The position numbers and the translations under genes were made by a program. Of a stretch of DNA of 47,900 bases, positions 8,627 to 16,492 are shown in pieces (positions within the stretch are counted from its first letter, which is position 1; the number at the start of each line of letters is the position of its first letter). The notes beneath the pieces were generated by a model. The model worked only from the letters and a program-made list of their open reading frames with translations, was not told the DNA's origin and did not search any database. Origin of the DNA: Betaproteobacteria bacterium (GTDB lineage: Bacteria > Pseudomonadota > Gammaproteobacteria > Burkholderiales > Usitatibacteraceae); contig JAEUMY010000019.1 in NCBI GenBank assembly GCA_016791265.1, forward strand, positions 1 to 47,900. The letters run 5' to 3'.

Positions 8627-10192
8627 ATGAATGCATTGCGAATATTCGCGGTAGTCCTGCTGACCGGATGGGTGGCGGCGGCGGCCGAAGCGCAAACCGT
8701 GGGCCGTGTGCTGCTGGCCGTGGGTGAAGTGTCGGCGGTGCGCAAGGGCCAGGTCGTGCCGCTCAGCATCGGCTCGACCATCGAGAATCAGGACGCCATA
8801 CGAGTGGGCACGGAAAGCAGCGCGCAATTGCGCTTCACCGACGAGAGCCTTGTCGCGCTCCGCGCGGGCACCGAGTTCCGGGTGGAGAACTACGCGTTCA
8901 CCGGTCGCGAAGGCGGCGGCTCGCAGGCGGTGTTCAATCTCGTGCGTGGCGGCTTTCGCACCCTGACCGGCCTCATCGGTCGAACGGATCGCGACAAGTA
9001 TCGGGTCACCACGCCGATCTCCACCGTCGGAATTCGCGGCACCAGTTACACGTTGGTGCTCTGCCAGAAAGACTGCTACGACGAAGATGGTCAGCTCTCT
9101 CCGGATGGCAACTATGGGCTGGTGCTGGAGGGCAGGGTGTCGGTCAGCAACACCGGCGGCACGATGGAATTCGGTGCCGATGAAGCCTTCTTCGTCGCTG
9201 ACGCACGCTCGCAACCTCAACCGCTGGTGGGACGCCCCGGCTTCCTGCGCGACCGGCTGGAGGCGCGCCAGCGTCAGCGTGAGCGCCAAGAGGCGATGCT
9301 GGCCGCGCGCCGCGAGGCGGAACAGCGTCTCGATCCGCGCAAGGAGGCGATGCAGCAACCTCGTCTTGTTGCCGGCACGCCTCAAGCGCCGATCGCCGCC
9401 GCTGATCTAAAGGATGAGTCCGGCAACGTCGCCGTGCTGGGCGCGGGTCTCGGACTGGGCATCGGCTGGACCGCTGGCACGGAGGAGCGCGCGCAGGTGG
9501 AAGGCGGGCGGGGCACAGTGATTGGGCTGGGCGGGAGCGACAAGGTGTTCGACGCGTTCAAGTTCCTCGCCAATGGCATGGCTGGCACGCGTGGCAGCGC
9601 GGCGTTCAAGGATGTCGGCGGCATCGCCGGCGACGGCGGCATGGTGTGGGGCCGTTGGGACGCTGGCGCGCAGATCGCGCTGAATGGTCAGACCTTCTCG
9701 CCGCCGACGGGTGTGTTCTTCGTCTACGGCAACCTCACACCGCCGTCGGCCTTGCCCCAGCCTCTCGCTTCCACGACCGCGCTCGCGGGCACGCTCACCT
9801 ATGACTATGTCGGCGGGCCGCGCCCGACCGATGGCGCCGGCAATGTCGGACAGTTTCTCACCGGCAGTTTCACGGTGAACTTCCTCGCGCGCACGCTGGG
9901 CGGAAACGTCGCCTATCAGGTGGGCAATTTCACCTACAACATTCCGGTTCCGGACGGCACTCGGCTTACCAGCAACACGGGCTACGTCGGCTTCGAAGTG
10001 CGTGACATCAACAATGGTCTCTGGCGGAACAACCTCACCAACGCTTCCGGCTCGCTGGATGCGACCAGCGTGGGCGGCCTGTTCATGGGTAGCCGCGCGC
10101 AGGGGCTGGGTGTGGTGTTTTCGGCCAACGACACGGTGGCTGGGCGCACGGCCGGGGCCGCCGCGTTCAAGTGCCGTGGCGCACGCTGCTGA
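8627..10192 (+). CDS. FecR-domain exported protein with C-terminal beta-barrel-like domain
   Basis: 521 residues from ATG 8627, seven bases after the barrel gene. A short signal peptide ends near AAAEAQ. Residues about 55-165 form a FecR domain: AQLRFTDESLVALRAGTEF, then GGFRTLTG and the hallmark STVGIRGTSY. A charged Arg/Glu-rich helix follows (around 205-240). The last 160 residues are Gly/Asn-rich beta-strands ending GGLFMGSRAQGLGVVF, then a terminal AAAFK, reminiscent of the TbpB-like 8-stranded barrel found at the C-terminus of Slam cargo. Here FecR is exported and not next to a sigma factor, so it is unlikely to be a classical anti-sigma regulator. Cargo status is inference; an outer-membrane-associated structural protein is the alternative. 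Confidence 0.8.
   Translation: MNALRIFAVVLLTGWVAAAAEAQTVGRVLLAVGEVSAVRKGQVVPLSIGSTIENQDAIRVGTESSAQLRFTDESLVALRAGTEFRVENYAFTGREGGGSQAVFNLVRGGFRTLTGLIGRTDRDKYRVTTPISTVGIRGTSYTLVLCQKDCYDEDGQLSPDGNYGLVLEGRVSVSNTGGTMEFGADEAFFVADARSQPQPLVGRPGFLRDRLEARQRQRERQEAMLAARREAEQRLDPRKEAMQQPRLVAGTPQAPIAAADLKDESGNVAVLGAGLGLGIGWTAGTEERAQVEGGRGTVIGLGGSDKVFDAFKFLANGMAGTRGSAAFKDVGGIAGDGGMVWGRWDAGAQIALNGQTFSPPTGVFFVYGNLTPPSALPQPLASTTALAGTLTYDYVGGPRPTDGAGNVGQFLTGSFTVNFLARTLGGNVAYQVGNFTYNIPVPDGTRLTSNTGYVGFEVRDINNGLWRNNLTNASGSLDATSVGGLFMGSRAQGLGVVFSANDTVAGRTAGAAAFKCRGARC
8638..8649. repeat. Iterated palindrome copy 7
   Basis: Exact copy within codons 4-8 of the FecR-domain gene, read Arg-Ile-Phe-Ala; it forms part of the signal-peptide n/h-region. 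Confidence 0.95.
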
Positions 10193-13100
10193 TCAGCGCT
10201 GGGCGAGGAAGCGTTCGGCGAACTCGGCGGCCGGCATCGGCGGGCCGCTGAGGTAACCCTGCGCCGCATGGCAGCCGCGCGCGGCCAGCCACTCGCGCTG
10301 GGCCACGCTTTCGACGCCTTCGGCCGTCACGTCAAGCTGCAGCGCCTGGCCCAGGGCGATGACGGCCGAGACGATGGCGGCATCATCGGCATCCTCCAGA
10401 ATGTCGACCACGAATGAACGGTCCACTTTCAATGTATCGATGGGAAAGCGCTTCAAGTGCGACAGACTGGAGTAGCCCGTGCCGAAATCGTCGATGGCGA
10501 CCCGGACGCCCATGTCGCGCAGTTCGGCCAGCATGTGTCCGACGATCTCGGCATCCTGCAAGAGGCTGGTCTCGGTCACCTCCAGCTCGACCAGACTCGG
10601 CGGGCAACCGGAGCGGCGCAGCTTTTCGCGGATGCGGTCGGTGAAATGCACGGCGCGGAATTGGCCTGCCGACAGATTGATCGCCATGCGAATATTCGCA
10701 CCGGCCGCGTGCCACGCGCGCATCTGGTCCAGCGCCGCGTCAAGCACCCAGTTGCCGATGTCGTGGATGAGCCCGGACTCTTCGGCAAGATGGATGAAGG
10801 CGCCGGGCGTCAACGTGCCGCGGGTGGGATGGTGCCAGCGCAAAAGCGCCTCCGCGCCAATGAGACGGCCGGATGCGAGCTCGAACACCGGCTGGTAGTA
10901 AAGCTCGAGTTCCTGCCGGGCGATGGCCGAGCGGAGCGCGTTTTCCAGCAGACGCATCTCCGCGCCGTGGGCCGCCATGTCGGTGGTGAACATCTGAAAC
11001 GTGTTCTTGCCCTGACTCTTGGCCCGGTACATGGCGAGATCCGCATTGCGAATCAGGGTCTCGGCATCGTCGCCATCATCCGGAAACAGGCTGAGGCCAA
11101 CGCTCGCGCTCAAGTAGATTTCATGCCCCTCGATATGGCTGGGCTCACGGATTTCATCGAGCAGTTTCTGCGCGACCATGCGCGGCGCGTCCAGGTCGGT
11201 GACCTGCTCCAGCACCACCATGAATTCGTCGCCGGACAGCCGCACGAGGAGATCGCTTTCGCGCACGACGCGACCCAGCCGCACCGACATCTCGCGCAAG
11301 AGCTCGTCGCCGATACGGTGACCCAGGGTGTCGTTGACTTCCTTGAAGCGGTCGAGATCGATGAACAGCGCGCAAACACGCAAGCCCGACCGGCGCGCTC
11401 GGGAGACGGCCTGGCGCAACCGCTCCAGCAAGAGCACGCGATTGGGCAGTCCAGTGAGCGCATCGTGGGTGGCGAGATGCTGCAAGCGTTCCTCGGCCAG
11501 CACGCGCGCGGTCACATCCTGGCCCAGCGACAGCACGGAGACCACCGCGCCGTTCTCGTCGACGAGACTGGAGTTGTACCACTCGCACCAGATGACGCGG
11601 CCGTCCTTGCGATAGTTGCGATTGAGCGTCGTGGCGCGGCGCTGCTCGCCCGCCAGCAGGCGCTCGTAGGTTTGCCGCACCAGCGGCTCGTCCTCCTCGT
11701 AGACGAGGGTCCAGTCATCCCATTTGAGGCTCTTCAATTCATCGTGCGTCCAACCGAACATCTTTTCGGCCTGCGTCGACCAACGCAGCAGCTGGCGGTC
11801 GCGGCTCCATTCGATCACGGCGAGTGGCGTGTTCTCGAAGTGGTACTCCAGCATGGCATTCGCATGGCGCAGCGCCAGTTCGGTGCGCTTGATGTCGTCG
11901 ATGTCGCTCGCGGCCGTGTAGAACCCGATGACGTTTCCTTCGGCGTTGAATCGAGGCGTGTAGCGCAGCTTGTACCAAGGCTCCTTTTCAATGCGCGGAA
12001 TCTGCACCCGCGTTTCGATGTCGACGACTTCACCCGCCAGCACCCGGGCGAGATTGGGCCGTGCGCGAACCACCCGCTCCGCGCCGAACAAATCCCCCAG
12101 TGACTTGCCGATCAACTCTTCGCGGGACATCTTCATGTTGTGCGCGTAAGGCGCGTTGACCGCCTGCACGCGGAGCTCGTGGTCGATGTAGGCGAGCGGA
12201 AAGGGCACGCTGTCCATGGCCGCGCGCAACTCGCGCTCGCTCTCCCGGAGCGCGAGCTCGGTGCGCTTCATGTCGTCGATATCCACGCCGGCGGAATAGA
12301 AGCCGATCACCGCGCCGCTGGCATTTCTTCTCGGCGTGTACCGGATGCGCAGCCAGCGGTCGGGGCGGCCATCAACGCCCGGAATGAGTCGTTCAACGTC
12401 AAAGGTTTCGCCGGCCAGCGCGCGCCGCAGGTTGGGGAGCGCGGTCGCGAAGCGGCCGGGCTCGAACACGTCTTCGAGCCGGCGGCCATGCATCGCCTCG
12501 GACGTGAAGCCGGTGTAGAACTGGTAGGCGCTGTTGGTCTGCCTGAAGCGAAGGTCCGCATCGATGTAGGCCAGCGGATAGGGCACGCTATCCATCGTCG
12601 TCCTGAGCTCCGCCTCGCTTTCGCGCAGCGCGAGTTCGGCGATCTTCTGCTCGTGAATGTCGATGGCGATGACATAGATGCCGGCGATCCGGCCTGCGGC
12701 ATCGTAGTCCGGCGCCTGATGCACGCGATACCAGCGCACCCGGCCATCCGCCAACGTGACCTCGCGTTCGAAGTCGACCACCTCGCCGCGCAAGGCCCGC
12801 TCGCGAAAGGGCCGATTCTCCTCGGCCGCCTCGGCGCCGATGACTTCGGTTGTGGTGCGTCCAAGAATCTGGGCTCGCGAGCGGCCGCGGGCGGACTCAA
12901 AGGCGGCATTGACGAAGGTGTAGCGGCCTTCCGTGTCCAGATACGCGATGGCGAACGGAATGCGGTCGGCGAAACGGCGCATGTCCGCCTCGCGATTGGC
13001 CAGCTCCTCGCGCAGGCGATGATCGTCGGTGATGTCGGTGATGAGCGTGTAGATGCCGGCGATGGTGCCGTCGGGCTGACGGTCGGGGAAAAGATGGTTG

Positions 13101-14173
13101 CGAATCCAGCGCGGATCGCCCGTCGCCCAGTCCGCCCGCCGTTCATAGCGCACGGTTTCGCCGGCGAGCGCTCGGTCAACGTGGTCGCGGATTTCGCTGA
13201 ACGCCTTCGCGCCCAGCACCTCCTCCAGCGTGCGACCGAGAATGGCGGACGCCGGGCGGCCCGACCAATCTTCTGACGGACGGTTCACGAACTGGAAGCG
13301 ATACTCGCGGTCGAGGTAGCTGATCGGCGCATCGATGTTGTCCGTGATGAGGCGCAGCTGCGCTTCCTTGCGCTCCAGCGCGTGGCGGAGCTGGAAGTCC
13401 TGATCGACATCAGCCACCACCGTGTAGACGCCGGCCACGACGCCGTCTTCCTGGATGTCCGGCACCAACGTCGTGCGAATCCAGCGCGAGACCTCGCCGC
13501 GCTTGGCGTGCCGCTCGTAGACGACCTTGCGGCCCGAGAGCGCGGCTTCCAGATGAGGTCGCACCTCGTCGAAGACTTTCTGGCCGAACACGTCGACGAC
13601 GTGGCAACCCACCATGTCCCGCTCATCCAGCTCGAGGCCCAGCAGGCCCGTGCGATTGCTGAAGCGGAAAACGAAGTCGCGATCGATGTACGAAATCGGC
13701 AAGCCGATGTTGTCGGTGATGAGACGAAGCCGCTCCTCGCGCCGCCGCGTCTGTTTTTCCAGGTCCTTTAGATCCTTGATGTCCTGCACGGAGGCGATGA
13801 AGCCCAGCACGTCGCCACTGGGCGAGCGATGCGGTGAGAACGTCACCTTGGCCCAGCGCTCGGTGCCATCCAGCAGATGATCCTCGCGTTCGTAGCCCAC
13901 CGCCCGGCCCGACAGGGCGGCTTCGATGTGCGGAAGGATGCGCGCGTGCATGTCCGCCCCCACGACGTCCCGTATCGAATGGCCCAGCACTTTGTCCGCT
14001 GGACGTCCCAGCCATTGGAGAAACAACGTGTTGGCGAGCAAATAGCGTCTCGCCTGGCCGACATAGGCGGTGGGCAGCATGAGAACATCCAGTGCCGGTC
14101 TCAGGGCCTCGATGGCGGGATCGAGCGGCTGACTCGGATGGGGCCGAACGAGCGGTTGAGAGTCGTTCTGCAT
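10193..14173 (-). CDS. Seven-PAS diguanylate cyclase/phosphodiesterase (GGDEF-EAL)
   Basis: 1,326 residues with no membrane segment, so probably a cytoplasmic sensor of cyclic-di-GMP turnover. Seven PAS-type repeats of about 120 residues fill positions 30-895; repeated strings include RLRLITDNI, SYIDRDF and YIDADLRF. The GGDEF domain (about 905-1065) has SGDEF in place of GGDEF and an RESD inhibitory site five residues before it. The EAL domain (about 1075-1320) keeps EALLRWHHP, NLSAGQF, DDFGTGYSSL and EGVES. Phosphodiesterase activity therefore looks intact; cyclase activity is uncertain because SGDEF enzymes vary. It is convergent with the FecR gene: the stop codons are back to back with no terminator visible. 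Confidence 0.95.
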   Translation of the reverse strand: MQNDSQPLVRPHPSQPLDPAIEALRPALDVLMLPTAYVGQARRYLLANTLFLQWLGRPADKVLGHSIRDVVGADMHARILPHIEAALSGRAVGYEREDHLLDGTERWAKVTFSPHRSPSGDVLGFIASVQDIKDLKDLEKQTRRREERLRLITDNIGLPISYIDRDFVFRFSNRTGLLGLELDERDMVGCHVVDVFGQKVFDEVRPHLEAALSGRKVVYERHAKRGEVSRWIRTTLVPDIQEDGVVAGVYTVVADVDQDFQLRHALERKEAQLRLITDNIDAPISYLDREYRFQFVNRPSEDWSGRPASAILGRTLEEVLGAKAFSEIRDHVDRALAGETVRYERRADWATGDPRWIRNHLFPDRQPDGTIAGIYTLITDITDDHRLREELANREADMRRFADRIPFAIAYLDTEGRYTFVNAAFESARGRSRAQILGRTTTEVIGAEAAEENRPFRERALRGEVVDFEREVTLADGRVRWYRVHQAPDYDAAGRIAGIYVIAIDIHEQKIAELALRESEAELRTTMDSVPYPLAYIDADLRFRQTNSAYQFYTGFTSEAMHGRRLEDVFEPGRFATALPNLRRALAGETFDVERLIPGVDGRPDRWLRIRYTPRRNASGAVIGFYSAGVDIDDMKRTELALRESERELRAAMDSVPFPLAYIDHELRVQAVNAPYAHNMKMSREELIGKSLGDLFGAERVVRARPNLARVLAGEVVDIETRVQIPRIEKEPWYKLRYTPRFNAEGNVIGFYTAASDIDDIKRTELALRHANAMLEYHFENTPLAVIEWSRDRQLLRWSTQAEKMFGWTHDELKSLKWDDWTLVYEEDEPLVRQTYERLLAGEQRRATTLNRNYRKDGRVIWCEWYNSSLVDENGAVVSVLSLGQDVTARVLAEERLQHLATHDALTGLPNRVLLLERLRQAVSRARRSGLRVCALFIDLDRFKEVNDTLGHRIGDELLREMSVRLGRVVRESDLLVRLSGDEFMVVLEQVTDLDAPRMVAQKLLDEIREPSHIEGHEIYLSASVGLSLFPDDGDDAETLIRNADLAMYRAKSQGKNTFQMFTTDMAAHGAEMRLLENALRSAIARQELELYYQPVFELASGRLIGAEALLRWHHPTRGTLTPGAFIHLAEESGLIHDIGNWVLDAALDQMRAWHAAGANIRMAINLSAGQFRAVHFTDRIREKLRRSGCPPSLVELEVTETSLLQDAEIVGHMLAELRDMGVRVAIDDFGTGYSSLSHLKRFPIDTLKVDRSFVVDILEDADDAAIVSAVIALGQALQLDVTAEGVESVAQREWLAARGCHAAQGYLSGPPMPAAEFAERFLAQR
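10688..10699. repeat. Iterated palindrome copy 8
   Basis: Exact copy in the EAL domain of the minus-strand gene, read Ala-Asn-Ile-Arg immediately before the conserved NLSA motif; one of five copies with the extended form T-core-A. Confidence 0.95.
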
Positions 14174-14281
14174 GAAGTCCTGTTGTTATGTCGGGCGGCT
14201 GTCAGCCCGTCTCCACGAATGCCGAATCTACACCAATCGCGGAGGATGCACGTCGCCCGCGCAATGCGCCCCGGGGGCGGA

Positions 14282-14310
14282 TTGCGGCGGCCACGTGACT
14301 TCGCTATAAT
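14282..14310 (+). promoter_or_regulatory. Sigma-70 promoter for tRNA-Gly
   Basis: TTGCGG at 14282-14287 and a perfect TATAAT at 14305-14310 are separated by 17 bases. The predicted start near 14317 is about six bases before the mature tRNA. Confidence 0.8.
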
Positions 14311-14322
14311 GCGTTCCGCAAT

Positions 14323-14398
14323 GCGGGCATAGCTCAGTTGGTAGAGCGCAACCTTGCCAAGGTTGAGGTCGAGAGTTCGAGACTCTTTGCCCGCTCCA
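14323..14398 (+). tRNA. tRNA-Gly (GCC)
   Basis: 76 bases including encoded CCA. Acceptor arms GCGGGCA and TGCCCGC pair fully; the D-arm AGCTCAGTTGGTAGAGC is canonical, and the anticodon loop TTGCCAA has GCC at 14356-14358. The T-arm is GAGAGTTCGAGACTCT, and the discriminator T is usual for bacterial tRNA-Gly(GCC). Confidence 0.97.
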
Positions 14399-14406
14399 AA
14401 TTCGAG

Positions 14407-14435
14407 AAGGGGAAGGTGATCACCTTCCCCTTTTT
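14407..14435 (+). terminator. Intrinsic terminator between the two tRNAs
   Basis: Bases 14407-14432 are a perfect 26-base palindrome (arms AAGGGGAAGGT, centre GATC) that runs into five T residues at 14431-14435. It begins nine bases after tRNA-Gly. It would separate tRNA-Gly from tRNA-Cys unless it is leaky. Confidence 0.85.
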
Positions 14436-14465
14436 CATCCGGCGGGTGCAATGCCTGCCGGCCGA

Positions 14466-14539
14466 GGCGCGATAGCAAAGCGGTTATGCACCGGATTGCA
14501 AATCCGAGTAGGTCGGTTCGACTCCGGCTCGCGCCTCCA
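14466..14539 (+). tRNA. tRNA-Cys (GCA)
   Basis: 74 bases including CCA. Acceptor arms GGCGCGA and TCGCGCC pair; D-region TAGCAAAGCGGTTATGC and anticodon stem CGGAT-TGCAAA-TCCG with GCA at 14498-14500 match bacterial tRNA-Cys. The T-loop GGTTCGACTCC is canonical. It ends 23 bases before uup; no separate promoter is obvious. Confidence 0.96.
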
Positions 14540-14562
14540 ACCGAATTCCGCCGAATGTCTCC

Positions 14563-16392
14563 ATGACCCTGCTGACCCTCCAATCCGCCCAGTTGGCCTT
14601 CGGCATGCAGCCGCTGCTGGATGGCGCCGGCTTGTCCATTCTGGACGGCGAGCGCATCGGCCTCATCGGTCGCAATGGGACGGGCAAGTCCTCGTTGATC
14701 AACGTGCTGACCGGGCGCATGGCGCTGGATGACGGTGAGCGCCATGTGCGAGAGGGCCTGCGCATGGCGCTGGTGGAGCAGGAACCGGAGCTGCCAGCAG
14801 CCGATGATCTGCGCGCCAGCTTGGCTCGGCGCGGCGATCTTGCGAGTATTCGCGATGAGCGGGAGCGGTGGCAAGTCGAAGCACGGCTGGATGAGTATCT
14901 GCATCGCATGGGCCTGGACAATGCGGCGATGCTGAGTCCCGCGAAGGCGTCCGGCGGTGAGCGCAAGCGCGGTGCGTTGGCGTTGGCGCTGGCGTTGATG
15001 CCGGATTTGCTGCTATTGGATGAGCCGACCAACCACCTGGACGTGGAAGGCATCGAACAACTGGAGGTTTTGCTGCAACGCGGTCCGGCCTGCGTGGTCG
15101 TGACCCATGATCGACGCTTTCTGGATCGCGTCGTGACTCGTATCGTCGAGCTGGATCGTGGCGTGTTGCGCAGTTATCCCGGAGACTTTTCCAGCTACGA
15201 AAAGACCAGGGCGGACGAGCTGGCGGCTGAAGCGCTGGCGAATCGGCGCTTCGACAAGTTTTGGAAGGAAGAAGAGGCCTGGATCCGCAAAGGGGTTGAA
15301 GCCCGCCGCACGCGGAGCGCGGGCCGCGTGGCGCGGCTGGAACAATTGCGCAACGATCGCGCTGCCCGCCGGGACCGGCTGGGCAACGTGAAGCTCAACC
15401 TGGACGCCGGCGAACGGTCGGGAAAGCTGGTGGCCGAGCTGGATGGTGTGACGAAGTCGTTTGGCGATCAGGTCGTCGTGCGCGACTTTTCCACCCGCAT
15501 CCAGCGGGGCGACCGCATCGGCCTGATCGGTCCGAACGGCGCCGGGAAGTCCACGCTCATCAAGTTGATCCTGGGCGCCTTGCCGCCGGACAGCGGCAGC
15601 ATCAAGTTGGGCACCCGTTTGCAGCCCGCCTACTTTGATCAGATGCGGGCGCAGCTCGACCCGGAGGCGACCGTTGCCGACACGATCAGTCCGGGCAGCG
15701 ATTGGGTCGAGGTCAATGGCCAGAAGAAGCATGTGATGAGCTACCTCGGCGACTTTCTGTTTCCGCCGCGCCGCGCGGAGTCGCCGATCCGCATGTTGTC
15801 AGGCGGCGAGCGCAATCGGCTGCTGCTGGCGCGATTGTTCGCGCAGCCGGCCAATCTATTGGTGCTGGACGAGCCCACCAACGATCTGGACATCGAGTCG
15901 CTGGAGCTTTTGGAGCAGACACTGCAGGACTACACGGGCACGCTTCTGCTCGTGAGCCATGACCGCACATTCATGGACAACATCGTCACCCAGTCCTTCG
16001 TGGCGGAGGGGCTGGGTGCATGGCGGGAGTATCCGGGCGGCTATGCCGACTGGGTCGCGCAGCGTCCGCGCGACTGGGCGTTTCGCAAGGAATCCGGCGC
16101 GGACGCCGCGCAGCTTGCCGCCAAACCCGCGGCCGAGTCCGGCAGGGCGGCCAAGGTCAAGCTGAGCTTCAAGGAAACCCGCGATCTTGCCGAGTTGCCG
16201 AAGGAGATCGAGGCCCTGGAAGCCGAGCAGCGGGCGCTGCATGAAGGCATGGCGGCGCCGGACTACTACAAGGCGCCGCTAGAGACGCGGCAGCGGGATG
16301 AGGCGCGCAATGGGGAGATCGAAAGCCTTCTGCTTGAAAAGTTGGAACGGTGGACGGCGCTGGAAGAGAAGGCCAAGGTCGCGGGTCTGTGA
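14563..16392 (+). CDS. uup: ABC-F family ATPase Uup
   Basis: 609 residues, ATG start. Soluble twin-ATPase of the ABC-F group, which acts on ribosomes; Uup is linked in E. coli to precise excision of transposons and to ribosome or branched-DNA processing. Walker A motifs are GRNGTGKSS (about residue 37) and GPNGAGKST (about 327); signatures are ASGGERKRG and LSGGERNRL; Walker B strings are LLLDEPTNHLD and LVLDEPTNDLD. The Uup-type C-terminal region after residue 530 (KLSFKETRDLAELPKEIEALE) is a DNA-binding coiled coil in the family. A one-mismatch palindrome (GCGAGTATTCGC) lies at 14842-14853. Confidence 0.95.
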   Translation: MTLLTLQSAQLAFGMQPLLDGAGLSILDGERIGLIGRNGTGKSSLINVLTGRMALDDGERHVREGLRMALVEQEPELPAADDLRASLARRGDLASIRDERERWQVEARLDEYLHRMGLDNAAMLSPAKASGGERKRGALALALALMPDLLLLDEPTNHLDVEGIEQLEVLLQRGPACVVVTHDRRFLDRVVTRIVELDRGVLRSYPGDFSSYEKTRADELAAEALANRRFDKFWKEEEAWIRKGVEARRTRSAGRVARLEQLRNDRAARRDRLGNVKLNLDAGERSGKLVAELDGVTKSFGDQVVVRDFSTRIQRGDRIGLIGPNGAGKSTLIKLILGALPPDSGSIKLGTRLQPAYFDQMRAQLDPEATVADTISPGSDWVEVNGQKKHVMSYLGDFLFPPRRAESPIRMLSGGERNRLLLARLFAQPANLLVLDEPTNDLDIESLELLEQTLQDYTGTLLLVSHDRTFMDNIVTQSFVAEGLGAWREYPGGYADWVAQRPRDWAFRKESGADAAQLAAKPAAESGRAAKVKLSFKETRDLAELPKEIEALEAEQRALHEGMAAPDYYKAPLETRQRDEARNGEIESLLLEKLERWTALEEKAKVAGL

Positions 16393-16479
16393 GTTCTTCA
16401 GCCACTGACAGGAACTGGCAGGAGGCTTTGCTACACTCGAGTGCTTATCCGGTCACCGGTTGGACTGGTCGTATCCCGC

Positions 16480-16491
16480 GCGAATATTCGC
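16480..16491. repeat. Iterated palindrome copy 9, abutting the uvrB start
   Basis: Exact copy in the position where a ribosome-binding site is expected; a single A separates it from the uvrB ATG at 16493. Confidence 0.95.
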
Positions 16492-16492
16492 A

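Noticed and set aside
16388..16422. Possible LexA (SOS) box before uvrB: CTG...CAG pairs
   Set aside because: Spacings are nine or eleven bases rather than the ten of the CTG-N10-CAG consensus, and the inner bases do not match.
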